DNA of 64,000 nt from JADKIH01 sp031417555 (GCA_031417555.1 JANOVV010000005.1:34686-98685), one strand, 5' to 3'; positions 16,171-26,425 are shown, numbered from the stretch's first letter. The notes: a model not told the origin generated them from the sequence alone. Numbers and translations are program-made.

Positions 16171-19074
16171 CTACTGAACCATTAATTTTTTAATAACAAA
16201 ATAAGAATCAGTATTAATCTTAAGCAAATAAATTCCTTTCGAAAAAGAAGATAAATCTATATTGACTGATGATAAATCATTTGCATCAACCATTTTTACA
16301 ACTTCGCCTGTAATGTTCAATATTTCGATCTTAATTTCTGAAAATGAAGGAGGATATAAAATCGTTATTGAGCCATTCGTTGGATTCGGATAAACTGAAA
16401 ATAATTTATCGTTCTCAAATTCAGAAACGCCATTTATTATATCTACAATAATACAATCATCATTCTTACATCCGTTGACATCTGTAACTGTTACACAAAA
16501 GGTGTCTGTTGATGAAATTGAAATTGTCTGGCTTGTTTCTGATGTTGACCATAAATAAGAACTAAAGCCTGAGCCGGCATTTAGCTGATAAGAAATGCCA
16601 TTCACTATCGTATCCGTGCCAAGATTAATTACTGGCAATGGATGTACTGTTGCAACTGTTGCTATTCGATTACTCGTACACGTTCCATTATTTGCCTGAG
16701 CATAATAAGTAGTAGTTTGTGAAATTACCGGTGTGGTTAATGTATCACCAAATCCAACCTGATTTCCTCCGCTAGCAGCATCAAACCATATTACTGCATC
16801 GGCATCAGTTGCATTAATTTTTACAATCCCCGGCCCGCACCGCTGATTCGAATAGGTTACCGGATCTAAAGGAGGAGTATTGATTGTCGCTGTTGCTGCA
16901 ATTCGATTACTTAAACAACCATTATTTGATTGTGCATAATAGGTTTTCGTAGATGTAAGTGATGGTGTTGTAAAAGTAGCACCTGTACCCACCTGACTTC
17001 CGCCACTTAAAGAATCAAACCATAAAATTGGATCAGGTGAACTTGCAGTTAACAATACTGTTCCCGGACCGCAACGTTGCGATGAAGTTGTCCCCGGATC
17101 ATTGGCAGGAGTACCAATGGTTGCAATCGTAAGTATACGACTGCTCGGACAATTTCCATTCGTCGCCTGTGCATAATAATTTGTCGTTGCCGTTAATACA
17201 GGAGTTGTAAAAGAAGTTCCCGTTCCAACAGAACTTCCGCCTGATGGAGCATCGTACCAGGTAATCGGATCTGAAGCAGTTGCCGAAAGTGTAAGTATTC
17301 CTGAACCACAGCGGCTATCACCAACAGTTACGGGATTTGCAGATACAGGATTAACAGTAGCAACAACAGGAATTCGTGCACTCGGACAAGTAGTTCCTGT
17401 CTGAACATAATATGTAGTTGTTGAATTTAATGAAGGTGTTGTATACGATGTTCCTGAATTCAGAGAGGATCCTCCTGAAGAAGAACCATACCAATAAATA
17501 GTTGATGTAGCACTTGCGCCAAGTACAACGGTCCCATTACCGCAACGAGAATTATTTGTAACAGATGTTGGCGCAGCAGGAGTTATATTAATTGTAAATG
17601 TTGCCATTGAAGAATTCCGTGCCGGATAAACATCATTGTTATTATTTGTATAAAAATTAAATGTATAAGTACCTCCCGCTGATGTATTAATAGTTGTGTT
17701 AAAAGTTACAGTATCGGAGGAGGCACTAAATGTCTGATTTATAGTTTGTGTAATCGCTCCTGTAATTTCAACAGTAACAGGAATATTTGTGACAGACTGA
17801 TTACCGAAGTTTCTAAGCTTAATTTTTAATTGCGTATTAGCACTGCCACACGTTGTTGAAGTTGGCGAAACAATTGCAAGAACAGTTGTATACGTAAGTT
17901 TATTTGGATCATTTCCTGAAGGGCCAGTTTTTACTATATATCCTTCTTCGTTATTAAATCCAAAACTTCCTGTATGACCTGCAATAATATATCCTCCATC
18001 CGAAGTTTGCTGGCCACTATAACCATGATCATGATTATCGCCGCCATAAGCATTTGACCAAAGAGAATCACCGGCAGAATTTGTTCTCATTAGCCACATA
18101 TTCGGGAAAAGACCACCCGTACTGGTTGTAGTACCAGTTAAAATAAATCCACCATCGGATGTTGTATCGACTGTGTGAAAATCATCCGGCAACGATCCGC
18201 CAAAAGATTTTGCCCACAAAACAGTACCTCCGGTATCTGTTTTAACAAGGTAACCATCATCGCCGTTAGAATCCGTATTTGTATTACCTGCCAGAATAAA
18301 GCCATCAGGTAGTAAACTGACTTCATCTATATTTTCGCTTTTTACAGTACCAAATCGTTTGCTCCATATAACAGTTCCTATAGAATTAATTCTGATAAGA
18401 GACTGATCATATCCATTTAATCCATTAAAGCTTTGGCCTCCCAAAATAAAACCTCCATCCGGAAGCAGCTTTATAGAATTGGCGTCATCGTAATTGGATA
18501 TCCCATTTGATCCCCCATATCTTTTAGTCCATAATGTATCACCGGAACTGTTGGTGCGAACAATAAAGGCATCATAATATTGTGCAGGTAGTGTTGATGT
18601 ATATCCAACAATTGCATAACCATTGTCAGCAGTTTGAATAATATCCTGAGCCCGTTCTCTTCCTGAGCCCGTATAAAATTTTACCCATTGCTGTTGGCCT
18701 GCTGAATTTAGTTTTAAATACAATGCATCATCCGAAGTTCCTGATACACTGGAGGTATATCCGCAAAGCGCAAACCCGCCATCGGAAGTAGTAATGACTT
18801 TATAAAAAAGATCTTTTTTACTTAATGGACCATTGTAGGTAAATGTCCATGTCGTATCTCCGCTGCTATTCAGCCTTACCACATAAGCATCTGTATCGTT
18901 TGCGGTAAAATCGGATGTGTAACCTGCGACAATATATCCTCCTGCAGGCACTTCACGGATACATCGAAAAACATCGGTACTGTTTTTACTGAATAATTTT
19001 TCCCAGGTTATTTGTGCTTTTCCGTCTACAACGAATAACACTGTAATCGTTATTATGATAAATAATTTCTTCAT
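16171..19074 (-). CDS. T9SS cargo protein with propeller repeats and Ig-like (Ig_7) repeats
   Basis: A 967-residue secreted protein; signal peptide in the first 20 residues (LFIIITITVLFVVDGKAQ). Residues about 20-385 hold seven or so repeats of the type GGYIVAGYTSDF...DAYVVRLNSSGDTTW, a delta-60/propeller-type series predicted to form a beta-propeller. A CARDB-like beta-sandwich follows (LAIVSPTSTTCGSANTQLKI), then five Ig-like repeats of the pattern SRCGSG-L-LSATASDPITWYDA-GG...TTYYAQ. A final domain (LNAGSGFSSYLWSTSETSQT) precedes the T9SS type A sorting domain (VYPNPTNGSITILY). It is a paralogue of the gene immediately upstream, which has the same architecture with more Ig repeats. Surface-exposed; ligand unknown. 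Confidence 0.87.
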   Translation of the reverse strand: MKKLFIIITITVLFVVDGKAQITWEKLFSKNSTDVFRCIREVPAGGYIVAGYTSDFTANDTDAYVVRLNSSGDTTWTFTYNGPLSKKDLFYKVITTSDGGFALCGYTSSVSGTSDDALYLKLNSAGQQQWVKFYTGSGRERAQDIIQTADNGYAIVGYTSTLPAQYYDAFIVRTNSSGDTLWTKRYGGSNGISNYDDANSIKLLPDGGFILGGQSFNGLNGYDQSLIRINSIGTVIWSKRFGTVKSENIDEVSLLPDGFILAGNTNTDSNGDDGYLVKTDTGGTVLWAKSFGGSLPDDFHTVDTTSDGGFILTGTTTSTGGLFPNMWLMRTNSAGDSLWSNAYGGDNHDHGYSGQQTSDGGYIIAGHTGSFGFNNEEGYIVKTGPSGNDPNKLTYTTVLAIVSPTSTTCGSANTQLKIKLRNFGNQSVTNIPVTVEITGAITQTINQTFSASSDTVTFNTTINTSAGGTYTFNFYTNNNNDVYPARNSSMATFTINITPAAPTSVTNNSRCGNGTVVLGASATSTIYWYGSSSGGSSLNSGTSYTTPSLNSTTTYYVQTGTTCPSARIPVVATVNPVSANPVTVGDSRCGSGILTLSATASDPITWYDAPSGGSSVGTGTSFTTPVLTATTNYYAQATNGNCPSSRILTIATIGTPANDPGTTSSQRCGPGTVLLTASSPDPILWFDSLSGGSQVGTGATFTTPSLTSTKTYYAQSNNGCLSNRIAATATINTPPLDPVTYSNQRCGPGIVKINATDADAVIWFDAASGGNQVGFGDTLTTPVISQTTTYYAQANNGTCTSNRIATVATVHPLPVINLGTDTIVNGISYQLNAGSGFSSYLWSTSETSQTISISSTDTFCVTVTDVNGCKNDDCIIVDIINGVSEFENDKLFSVYPNPTNGSITILYPPSFSEIKIEILNITGEVVKMVDANDLSSVNIDLSSFSKGIYLLKINTDSYFVIKKLMVQ

Positions 19075-19105
19075 TGAAAATGATAATGGTTTGTTTCGTA
19101 AAAGT

Positions 19106-19143
19106 AAAAAAACAAACCTACTTTTTAGCAGGTTTGTTTTTTT
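19106..19143 (-). terminator. Rho-independent terminator after the 1422-residue gene
   Basis: The arms AAAAAAACAAACCT and AGGTTTGTTTTTTT are perfectly complementary with a 10-base loop. On the minus strand the hairpin is followed by a U run. It lies between the two paralogous cargo genes, so each probably has its own transcript. Confidence 0.85.
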
Positions 19144-19156
19144 ACCATTATTCGTT

Positions 19157-22100
19157 TTACTGAATAATTAAAGTCCGTGTAGCTTTCCCTTCCGCAGAGA
19201 AAATGGTTAAGTAATAGATTCCTTTCGAAAATTCTGTCAGGTTATATTTTTTATTAAATAAACCTGAGTTATTATGTGAATCGGAAACAATAACTTTTCC
19301 AATTACATCCGTTATCTTCAGTTCAAACAGTAATGAAGGATCATTAACTTTTACATTTAGTAATCCCTGAGATGGATTAGGATAAATTTCAATGGTCTTA
19401 TCAAGGAATGATTCGTTACTGATATTATCGATAAGTGTTATTGTTATCGAATCAGAGTTCGAACAATTATGAACATCTGTTACTATAACAGAATAAACTC
19501 CGGCGGAATTAACACGTATCGTTTGTGTTGTAGCATTTGTGCTCCATAAATAACTTGCAAAGCCCGGTCCCGGATCAAGAGTATACGATTGTCCTGAATT
19601 TATTGCAAGCGTTGGAGGTCCCAAATCGACAGTTGGAATTAAATATATCGTAGCAGTTGCCGGAACACGATTGCTACTGCATGTACCATTAGAAACTTCT
19701 ACATAAACTGTTGTGGTAATATTAAATGTTGAAGTATATGTCGGTCCTGCATTTAATAGATTGCCTCCGGTAGCCTGATTATACCATGAAATAGTATTTG
19801 CAGATGTTGCAGTAAGTGTAAGTTGTGCCGGACCACAATGATTAGCATTTGTAACTGTTGGATTGGCAGGCATTGCATTGATAGTTGCAAGAGCAGAAAC
19901 CGGACTACTTGTGCATCCGCTTATTCCTGCAACTGCATAATATGTTGTATTCGTTGAAAGCGTCGGCGTTACAAAAGTTGCTCCGGTACCTACAATGTTT
20001 CCACCCGGCGAATTGTACCATGTTATTGGATCAGGCGATGTTGCTGAAAGTGTAACAGAACCATTGCCACAACGAGCAGCACCTGTTGTCACAGGGCTTG
20101 CAGATGGAGATGCAATAACAGCTTCTACAGATACTCGGGTGCTCGGACAACTGTTTCCGGCCTGAGCGTAGTATGTAGTAGTTGTAGTAATGGAAGGTGT
20201 ATTAAAGCTAGTCCCATTTGCAAGAGGAGAACCTCCGGATGCAACACTATACCAGAAAATAGAATCAGATGCAGTTGCTGTTAATGTAACTACTCCTGAG
20301 CCGCATCTTGAACCACTATGAACCACAGGCGGAGTTGTGATATTTACTGTTGCAGTTACAGGTGTCCTTGAACTGTTACAACCATTACCTGTTGCCCTAG
20401 CATAATAAACTGTTGTTGTATTTAATGAAGGTGTAGTAAATGTTTGTCCGGTACTTACCTGTGTGCCGCCTGTTGCTGCTGTCCACCAGGTAATGCTGTT
20501 TAATGACTGAGCTGAAATTACCAATGAACCACTTCCGCAACGGGAAGCACCTGTTCCTACAGGAGGATCAATGGTAATTATATTTGCCGTAACAGCTACA
20601 CGCGGGCTAGGACAAACGGTACCGGCCTCCACATAGTAAGTTACAGGATTTGCTAAAATAGGTGTTGTATAAGTTGATCCGGTGTTTATAGATGAACCAC
20701 CGGAGGATACAGTGTACCACGTTATTGGATCCGGCGAACTGGCACTAAGAGTCACTGATGCAGGGCCGCATTGGGTAACACTTGTAACAGTTGGAATAAC
20801 TGCTGCATTTATTATTGCGCTTACAGCTTTTGGAGTGCTCGGACAAAAAGTTCCGGCTACTGCATAATAGGTTGTTGTTGAATTTAAATATGGGGTTGTA
20901 TAAGAACTTCCAAAATACATCTGTGTTCCATTTGTTGCAGCATTGTACCAGTAAATAGGATCCGGTGAAGAAGCAGTTAATGTAACAGTTCCCGGACCAC
21001 AACGAGTAACATTAGAAGCTGAAGGTTGTGCAGATTGAGAACGAACGATTGCATCAACGGCAATACGGTTTCCGCATGTTCCGTCTTCCAGATAATATGT
21101 TGTCGTTGATGAAATACTAGGAGTTGTAAAACTATTCGATGTTCCAAGTGCAGAACCTCCGGTAGGAACATCATACCAAGCAACTGAATTTGATGAATTC
21201 GCTGATAGTGTTACAGTGCCGGTTCCACAGCGGGAACCATCAAAAGCTGAAGTTGACCCTGAACCAATTATTGCCTGAACAGGAATACGGTTACTTTCAC
21301 AACCTTGACTAGGAACAAAAACATACCAGTCATAGAAATAGTAATATTTCCCCGGATCAGGATCATTTGATCCATAAATTTCTAAAGTTTGAGAAACGCT
21401 GTATGGATATGATGCTCCCTCAATGTTGCGAAATAATTTAGCACTTCCACTTGTAAGCCCTAATTGTAAATCATTTCCCTGTGGAACAGTAAAATTGAGA
21501 TATACACGTATTCCACCGGGCGCGACAGGAAGATTTATTGTTTTAGATTGTAATACTGTGCCTGCTGAATTTCTTAATTCAATTGTTCTGTTCCCTGAAA
21601 CAAACGGATAAACTAATACCGACATTATTTTAAAAACTTTTCTTGAATCGAATTTTAGATAATTACCCGAAGATGTTCCTCCTGTAGCTAATCCTACAAC
21701 ATTGTCAACTTTACCCACTTTGCTTCCTTTTCCTTTTTCTGACTGAACGTAATAAGTTGTTGTATTACTTAATGAAGGTGTTGTATAATTATTTCCGGTT
21801 TCGATAAGGTTGCCATTTACTGCTGCACTATACCAAAACAAAGAATCACCTGCGGAACCGGGAGCAGCTGTTAATGTAAAAGAACCACTGTTGCAGCTTA
21901 AGGAAGAAGTAGTTGTTGGATCTAAAATCGGCGGGATTACATTTACTATAATTTCATTGGAGTCATTGGAGTATGAAAGATCACCATTCCTATGTTGTGT
22001 ATATGCTTTTATTGAATATACACCATCTAAATTGAAGTCATAGGTTCGTGTAAACGTCAGTGTCGTTGAGCTATTTGGAGCAAGTGTTCCCGGAAAAGTA

Positions 22101-23425
22101 TCAACAAGAGTTGTTACCGAAGAGCCATTGTTAATTAAAAGAGTAACTAAAATGTTTGATTCGTTTGCACTTCCATAATTTCCTAAGTCAACAGAAAGGG
22201 GCACATTATTTTCCCTGCATAAGTTTACTTTGGGTGCGATTATATTATCTATGGCTACGTCTTTAACAATACCTGCATTTGGAGGTAGTTTAACTAGAGC
22301 GAAATTTTTAAAATCCAAATTATTTCTAAAATATCCGAAAATTGCAAATCCGTAATCAGAAGTTTCAATGGCTCGATAAGCATGATCATGCCGGGTACCT
22401 CCGTAATTTTTCTTCCAGTCGAGATTACCGTTAGCGTCAATCTTAAATAAAAAATAATTTGGATTGATTAGTCCGAAACTGCGTGTGATCCCTGCAATAA
22501 TAAAACCACCATCAGATGTATTTTCAACGGTCTTACCACCATCTTTTTTTGAACCTCCGAAAACTTTATCCCAAACGATGTTTCCATTCGAATCAGTTTT
22601 AATCATCCAAACATCCGTATCTCCCAATCCATTGGGAACAGTGTCTGCATCACCGACAAGAATATATCCGCCATCGGGTGTAATCTGTGCATAGTGACAT
22701 TCCTGAAGGTGTGGTTGTCCATATGTTTTTTCCCATTGAACATTACCTGAGGCGTCTGTTTTTACAAGGTAATAATCACCGTCAAGATTTCCATAGCTAT
22801 ACGTTTGACCACTTAAAATATATCCGCCGTCTGCAGTTTGTTGAATAGAATTTCCGATTTCATAAGAACCGCCGCCAATATTTTTTTCCCAAAGCTTCGT
22901 ACCGGCGCCATCAAATTTTACAAGATAGATATCATAACCTCCATGAGTACCTGCGCCTGTATTTACACCTACAGCTGTATAACCTCCATCTGTATTAGCA
23001 ACAAAGCCTTCGAACCATTGAATATTTGCATCACCCAAAATGGTCGTCCATAATGTATTTCCCGATAAATCTGTTTTTAAAATAATTGCATCATCGCTAC
23101 CATTCCTATTTGTAACACCGCAAATTACTAATCCGCCGTTAGCAGGTTTTACCATATTTGCAAAATCAAACATTGGTCCCCCTATGGATTTAGTCCATAC
23201 TGTATTCCCATTCGCATCTGTACGAACCAGCCAAATGTCTGTTTGGCCATTGCTATAAGTGTCGGTTCCTCCGGTTATGATAAAGCCGCTGTCAGGCATT
23301 TGCTCCATCCATCTTCCATCTTCATTATTCGCTCCACCGTATTCTTTACTAAATGAAATTTGAGCATTCACACTCTTTCCGGCAAATAATGTTATTAAAA
23401 TAAATGGCAATAGTATCTTCTTCAT
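19157..23425 (-). CDS. Very large T9SS cargo protein with propeller repeats and about ten Ig-like repeats
   Basis: About 1422 residues from the preferred start MKKILLPFILITLFAGKSVNAQ; a frame ATG at 23446 would add seven residues but lies inside the predicted promoter box. Architecture as in the downstream paralogue: propeller-type repeats (GGYILSGQTYSYGN, DYYLVKTDASGNVQWEKTYG) to about residue 385; a beta-sandwich (VAIDNIIAPKVNLCREN); then Ig_7-type repeats (SRCGTGTVTLSANSSNSVAW and similar). One repeat is interrupted by an inserted jelly-roll-like segment (about 600-720, KVFKIMSVLVYPFVSGNRTI). The T9SS type A domain begins IEIYPNPSQGLLNV. The repeat units are similar enough to allow slippage or recombination within the gene and with its neighbour. 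Confidence 0.87.
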   Translation of the reverse strand: MKKILLPFILITLFAGKSVNAQISFSKEYGGANNEDGRWMEQMPDSGFIITGGTDTYSNGQTDIWLVRTDANGNTVWTKSIGGPMFDFANMVKPANGGLVICGVTNRNGSDDAIILKTDLSGNTLWTTILGDANIQWFEGFVANTDGGYTAVGVNTGAGTHGGYDIYLVKFDGAGTKLWEKNIGGGSYEIGNSIQQTADGGYILSGQTYSYGNLDGDYYLVKTDASGNVQWEKTYGQPHLQECHYAQITPDGGYILVGDADTVPNGLGDTDVWMIKTDSNGNIVWDKVFGGSKKDGGKTVENTSDGGFIIAGITRSFGLINPNYFLFKIDANGNLDWKKNYGGTRHDHAYRAIETSDYGFAIFGYFRNNLDFKNFALVKLPPNAGIVKDVAIDNIIAPKVNLCRENNVPLSVDLGNYGSANESNILVTLLINNGSSVTTLVDTFPGTLAPNSSTTLTFTRTYDFNLDGVYSIKAYTQHRNGDLSYSNDSNEIIVNVIPPILDPTTTSSLSCNSGSFTLTAAPGSAGDSLFWYSAAVNGNLIETGNNYTTPSLSNTTTYYVQSEKGKGSKVGKVDNVVGLATGGTSSGNYLKFDSRKVFKIMSVLVYPFVSGNRTIELRNSAGTVLQSKTINLPVAPGGIRVYLNFTVPQGNDLQLGLTSGSAKLFRNIEGASYPYSVSQTLEIYGSNDPDPGKYYYFYDWYVFVPSQGCESNRIPVQAIIGSGSTSAFDGSRCGTGTVTLSANSSNSVAWYDVPTGGSALGTSNSFTTPSISSTTTYYLEDGTCGNRIAVDAIVRSQSAQPSASNVTRCGPGTVTLTASSPDPIYWYNAATNGTQMYFGSSYTTPYLNSTTTYYAVAGTFCPSTPKAVSAIINAAVIPTVTSVTQCGPASVTLSASSPDPITWYTVSSGGSSINTGSTYTTPILANPVTYYVEAGTVCPSPRVAVTANIITIDPPVGTGASRCGSGSLVISAQSLNSITWWTAATGGTQVSTGQTFTTPSLNTTTVYYARATGNGCNSSRTPVTATVNITTPPVVHSGSRCGSGVVTLTATASDSIFWYSVASGGSPLANGTSFNTPSITTTTTYYAQAGNSCPSTRVSVEAVIASPSASPVTTGAARCGNGSVTLSATSPDPITWYNSPGGNIVGTGATFVTPTLSTNTTYYAVAGISGCTSSPVSALATINAMPANPTVTNANHCGPAQLTLTATSANTISWYNQATGGNLLNAGPTYTSTFNITTTVYVEVSNGTCSSNRVPATATIYLIPTVDLGPPTLAINSGQSYTLDPGPGFASYLWSTNATTQTIRVNSAGVYSVIVTDVHNCSNSDSITITLIDNISNESFLDKTIEIYPNPSQGLLNVKVNDPSLLFELKITDVIGKVIVSDSHNNSGLFNKKYNLTEFSKGIYYLTIFSAEGKATRTLIIQ

Positions 23426-23443
23426 AAAGCTTATTTGAATAGG

Positions 23444-23451
23444 CAAAAATA
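23444..23451 (-). promoter_or_regulatory. Bacteroidota-type -7 box (TATTTTTG)
   Basis: An exact TAnnTTTG match on the minus strand (forward strand CAAAAATA), 18 bases before the ATG at 23425. Its position rules out the more distal ATG at 23446 as the start. No clear TTG box lies 19-21 bases upstream. Confidence 0.5.
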
Positions 23452-23847
23452 ACTGTTAATAAAGGTATTCCATCTATATTATGTAGAAAAAATGTATACT
23501 ATGGTAAACGTTCGGTTTTTAAGGATGAATACAAAGAATTTCTCAACGACTATCTGGTAAATCCCCTTAATTTGACTGCAAGAACAGGATAAAAAGTTGA
23601 ATTTTAAGTGAGTTTTTAAGCCCTTTTCTCATTTAAATGTAATATTTCCAAAACTTCAAAAAAGGATTTAAACCCAGATTGTGGTATTAAACCAAAATTG
23701 TGAATCAAGAGATTAAAAGAGTTCCCTTTATTAATAATCAGGTTTTGTATAATACACCGGCGAAAGCTCCAAATGAAAATGGCACGTCTGACCAATCATT
23801 TAAATCATATTGAAACGATAAGACCATTTCAAATGCAAAATCCAGGT
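23452..23847. other. Gene-free stretch; possible transposase remnant
   Basis: No convincing gene. The plus-strand frame near 23493-23592 encodes YYGKRSVFKDEYKEFLNDY before a stop. It faintly resembles the C-terminal part of IS200-type TnpA proteins of Bacteroidota, but it is too short and degenerate to assign. The rest is AT-rich sequence without a hairpin, repeat or promoter that I can support. Confidence 0.3.
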
Positions 23848-25974
23848 TTAATGCACCTCCGACTTTTTATATTCTTCTGCTAGTTTTCTTTGAATTTCAG
23901 AAGGAACATAGGCATATTCAAAAAATCGTCCGGAGTAACTTCCTCTTCCCTGAGTTATTGATCTAAGGGAAGTGGAATATTTATCCAGCTCTGACAGTGG
24001 AGTTTTTGCTTTTATAATTTGGTAATGACCGTTTGAATCCATTCCAAGAATTATAGAACGCCTGGTCTGTAAATCTGTTACTACATCTCCCATCAGTTCT
24101 TCCGGAACGCGGATTTCTATTTCATAGATTGGTTCCAGTATTTTCGGATCTGCCTGATGAAAGGCTTCTTTGAATGCCATCATTCCGGCAATCTTAAAAG
24201 ATATATCATTTGAATCTACCGGATGCATTTTACCATCATAAACAATTACACGTACATCACGAACATAACTTCCTGTTAACGGTCCTTCGTGCATTTTTTC
24301 CATAATACCTTTTTGAATGGATGGAATAAATCGCTGATCAATCACACCGCCAACAATGCAATTGTAAAAAATCAGTTTCCCGCCCCATGGGAGTTCATGG
24401 ATTTCTTTTTCACGAATGCTGTGACCTTCCGGTTCAGGCATGCCATCATGAAAAGGTTCTATTTTAAGATAAACTTCTCCAAATTGCCCGGCTCCACCAC
24501 TTTGTTTTTTGTGTCGATAAGAAGCCATCGATGTTTTTTGAATTGTTTCACGGTATGGAATACGCGGTTTTATATATTCAACTTCCAGATGATATATTTT
24601 TTCAAGCCTCCATTTAATAACTGATAAATGTAATTCTCCCTGTCCCGATAAAATAATTTGTCTTAACTCACGAGAATATTCTATGGTTAATGTAGGGTCC
24701 TCCTGATGTATTTCACTCAGCACTGAACCAAGTTTTTCATCATCTGTTTTATTTTTTGCAACGATGGCTGTTCGAATACGAGCTTCAGGAAAATGAATCG
24801 GATCGATGATTATTGATTTACCAGGAGAGCATATTGTTTGATTCGTCAATGAATCTTTTAACTTCAGAGTTGCACCGATATCACCGGCACTGAACTTTGT
24901 AACCGGATTCCTGTTTTTCCCATCCATAATAAAAAGCTGATTTAGTCTTTCCGTTTGACCTGTTGTGGAATTTACAAGATCGATTCCTGTAGTTATTTCT
25001 CCCGACATCACTTTAAAAAATGATAGTTTACCGAGATGAGGTTCAATTAAAGTTTTGAAAATAAAAACTACAGCCGGGCCTTTTGGATTGCATGGGAGTT
25101 CGTTTCCATTTTCCATTTTCTCCGCGAAAAGTTCAGTAGCGGATGGAACAACATTGTCGATGAAACTCATCAATCGACCACTTCCCATATTCTTTTTTGC
25201 AGAAAGACAAAAGACAGGATAAACATCGTGATGCAGCATTCCTAATTTAATACCGCTTCTAAGCTGATCTTCTTCGAGAGAACCTTTTTCAAAATAAAGT
25301 TCCATTAATTTTTCATCATTCTCAGCGGCTTTTTCTACTAATTCATTATGTAGTCTTTCTGCTTTTTCTTTTTCTTCGGCAGGAATGGGAAGCTTTTGTG
25401 GTTTCCCTCCCTGCGGAGGAAATTTATACATAACCATATTCAACAAGTCAATGATGGAGTCGAAGCCATCGCCTTGCTGAACGGGATATTGCATTAATGT
25501 TATAGCTTTTCCGAACCGTTTTTTTGCTGATTCTACCGTAGAATCAAAATCGGATTTACTATGATCAATATGATTAATGGCAAATACAATAGGCTTTTGA
25601 AATTTTTCTACATAATTCCAGATGAGTTCTGTTCCAACCTCTACACCATTTTCTGCATTAAGTAACATGACAGCAGTGTCTGCTACTCGCAGCGACGAAA
25701 TTACTTCGCCGATAAAATCATCTAAGCCGGGTGTGTCGATTATATTAATTTTATAATCTTTCCATTCAGTATGCATTGAGGTAGCATAGACCGAACTACC
25801 TCGGTCATGTTCTACATCATGAAAATCTGAAATCGTATTTTTTTCTTCAACTGTTCCCCGTCTGTTTATGAGTCCGGCTTCAAACAACATGGCTTCGGCC
25901 AATGTCGTTTTGCCGGATTTCGGGGCGCCGGTAAGAACAATGTTTTTTATGTGTTTATCATCATATTCTTTCAT
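23848..25974 (-). CDS. Elongation factor G-like GTPase (EF-G paralogue)
   Basis: A 708-residue translational GTPase of EF-G length. The P-loop is GAPKSGKT (residues 16-23), the G3 motif DTPGLDD lies near residue 80, and the G4 position reads NHID instead of the usual NKxD. The switch I region reads DRGSSVYAT instead of the RGITI of canonical EF-G. Domains II-V follow, with GGAGQFGEVYLKIEP of domain IV and the C-terminal RGSYSGRFFEYAYVP. This is the EF-G-like subgroup found beside the housekeeping fusA. Roles of such paralogues vary and are not settled, so no specific function is claimed. It is monocistronic here, with a 396-base gene-free stretch downstream. Confidence 0.9.
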   Translation of the reverse strand: MKEYDDKHIKNIVLTGAPKSGKTTLAEAMLFEAGLINRRGTVEEKNTISDFHDVEHDRGSSVYATSMHTEWKDYKINIIDTPGLDDFIGEVISSLRVADTAVMLLNAENGVEVGTELIWNYVEKFQKPIVFAINHIDHSKSDFDSTVESAKKRFGKAITLMQYPVQQGDGFDSIIDLLNMVMYKFPPQGGKPQKLPIPAEEKEKAERLHNELVEKAAENDEKLMELYFEKGSLEEDQLRSGIKLGMLHHDVYPVFCLSAKKNMGSGRLMSFIDNVVPSATELFAEKMENGNELPCNPKGPAVVFIFKTLIEPHLGKLSFFKVMSGEITTGIDLVNSTTGQTERLNQLFIMDGKNRNPVTKFSAGDIGATLKLKDSLTNQTICSPGKSIIIDPIHFPEARIRTAIVAKNKTDDEKLGSVLSEIHQEDPTLTIEYSRELRQIILSGQGELHLSVIKWRLEKIYHLEVEYIKPRIPYRETIQKTSMASYRHKKQSGGAGQFGEVYLKIEPFHDGMPEPEGHSIREKEIHELPWGGKLIFYNCIVGGVIDQRFIPSIQKGIMEKMHEGPLTGSYVRDVRVIVYDGKMHPVDSNDISFKIAGMMAFKEAFHQADPKILEPIYEIEIRVPEELMGDVVTDLQTRRSIILGMDSNGHYQIIKAKTPLSELDKYSTSLRSITQGRGSYSGRFFEYAYVPSEIQRKLAEEYKKSEVH

Positions 25975-26248
25975 AGCTATGAATTTTTAGATTTATGTGA
26001 AGTTTATTAATTTAGATACAGATAAAAAATTTTTTGCAGATGATTCTTATCATCTAAAATTAAAAGGCAGATAAACTATGGATATGGCATATAAGAAAAT
26101 TGTACATTAAAATAAGAGGTTTTATAGATAATATCCTAATGTAAATAAGGAAATTTTTTGGTTAAGGGAATTCTACAATAATCAATGGGATATTTTATTG
26201 TAAAAAGTAAGAAAGACCTACCTTAGAGGCCTTATAACACTAACTTTT

Positions 26249-26425
26249 ATGGCCCGGAAAAAGAAAAAAGCATCCTCTTTTAATGCCGCTAAAACGCTGC
26301 AAAGAAAGCTTGCCCTTCAGCAAGGCTATTATGATGGAAGATTTAAAGAAAAAATAGTGAAGGATAAAAAGAAGGAAGAAAGAAAAAAGCGAGCCAGAAA
26401 AAAGGTAAACATAAATGAAGAATAA
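26249..26425 (+). CDS. Small lysine-rich basic protein, 58 residues, unknown
   Basis: A short open frame begins MARKKKKASSFNAAKTLQRK, continues LALQQGYYDGRFKEK and ends in a highly charged Lys/Arg/Glu-rich helix. More than a third of the residues are Lys or Arg. Its composition resembles small ribosome- or nucleic-acid-associated proteins, but I do not recognise a family. A TAACTTTT sequence, one mismatch from the -7 box consensus, lies just before the ATG. It is followed after 62 bases by a YdeI-like gene on the same strand. Confidence 0.55.
   Translation: MARKKKKASSFNAAKTLQRKLALQQGYYDGRFKEKIVKDKKKEERKKRARKKVNINEE

Noticed and set aside
24289..24624. Plus-strand open frame of 111 codons inside the EF-G-like gene
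   Set aside because: Lies wholly antisense to a well-supported gene and has no recognisable domain.
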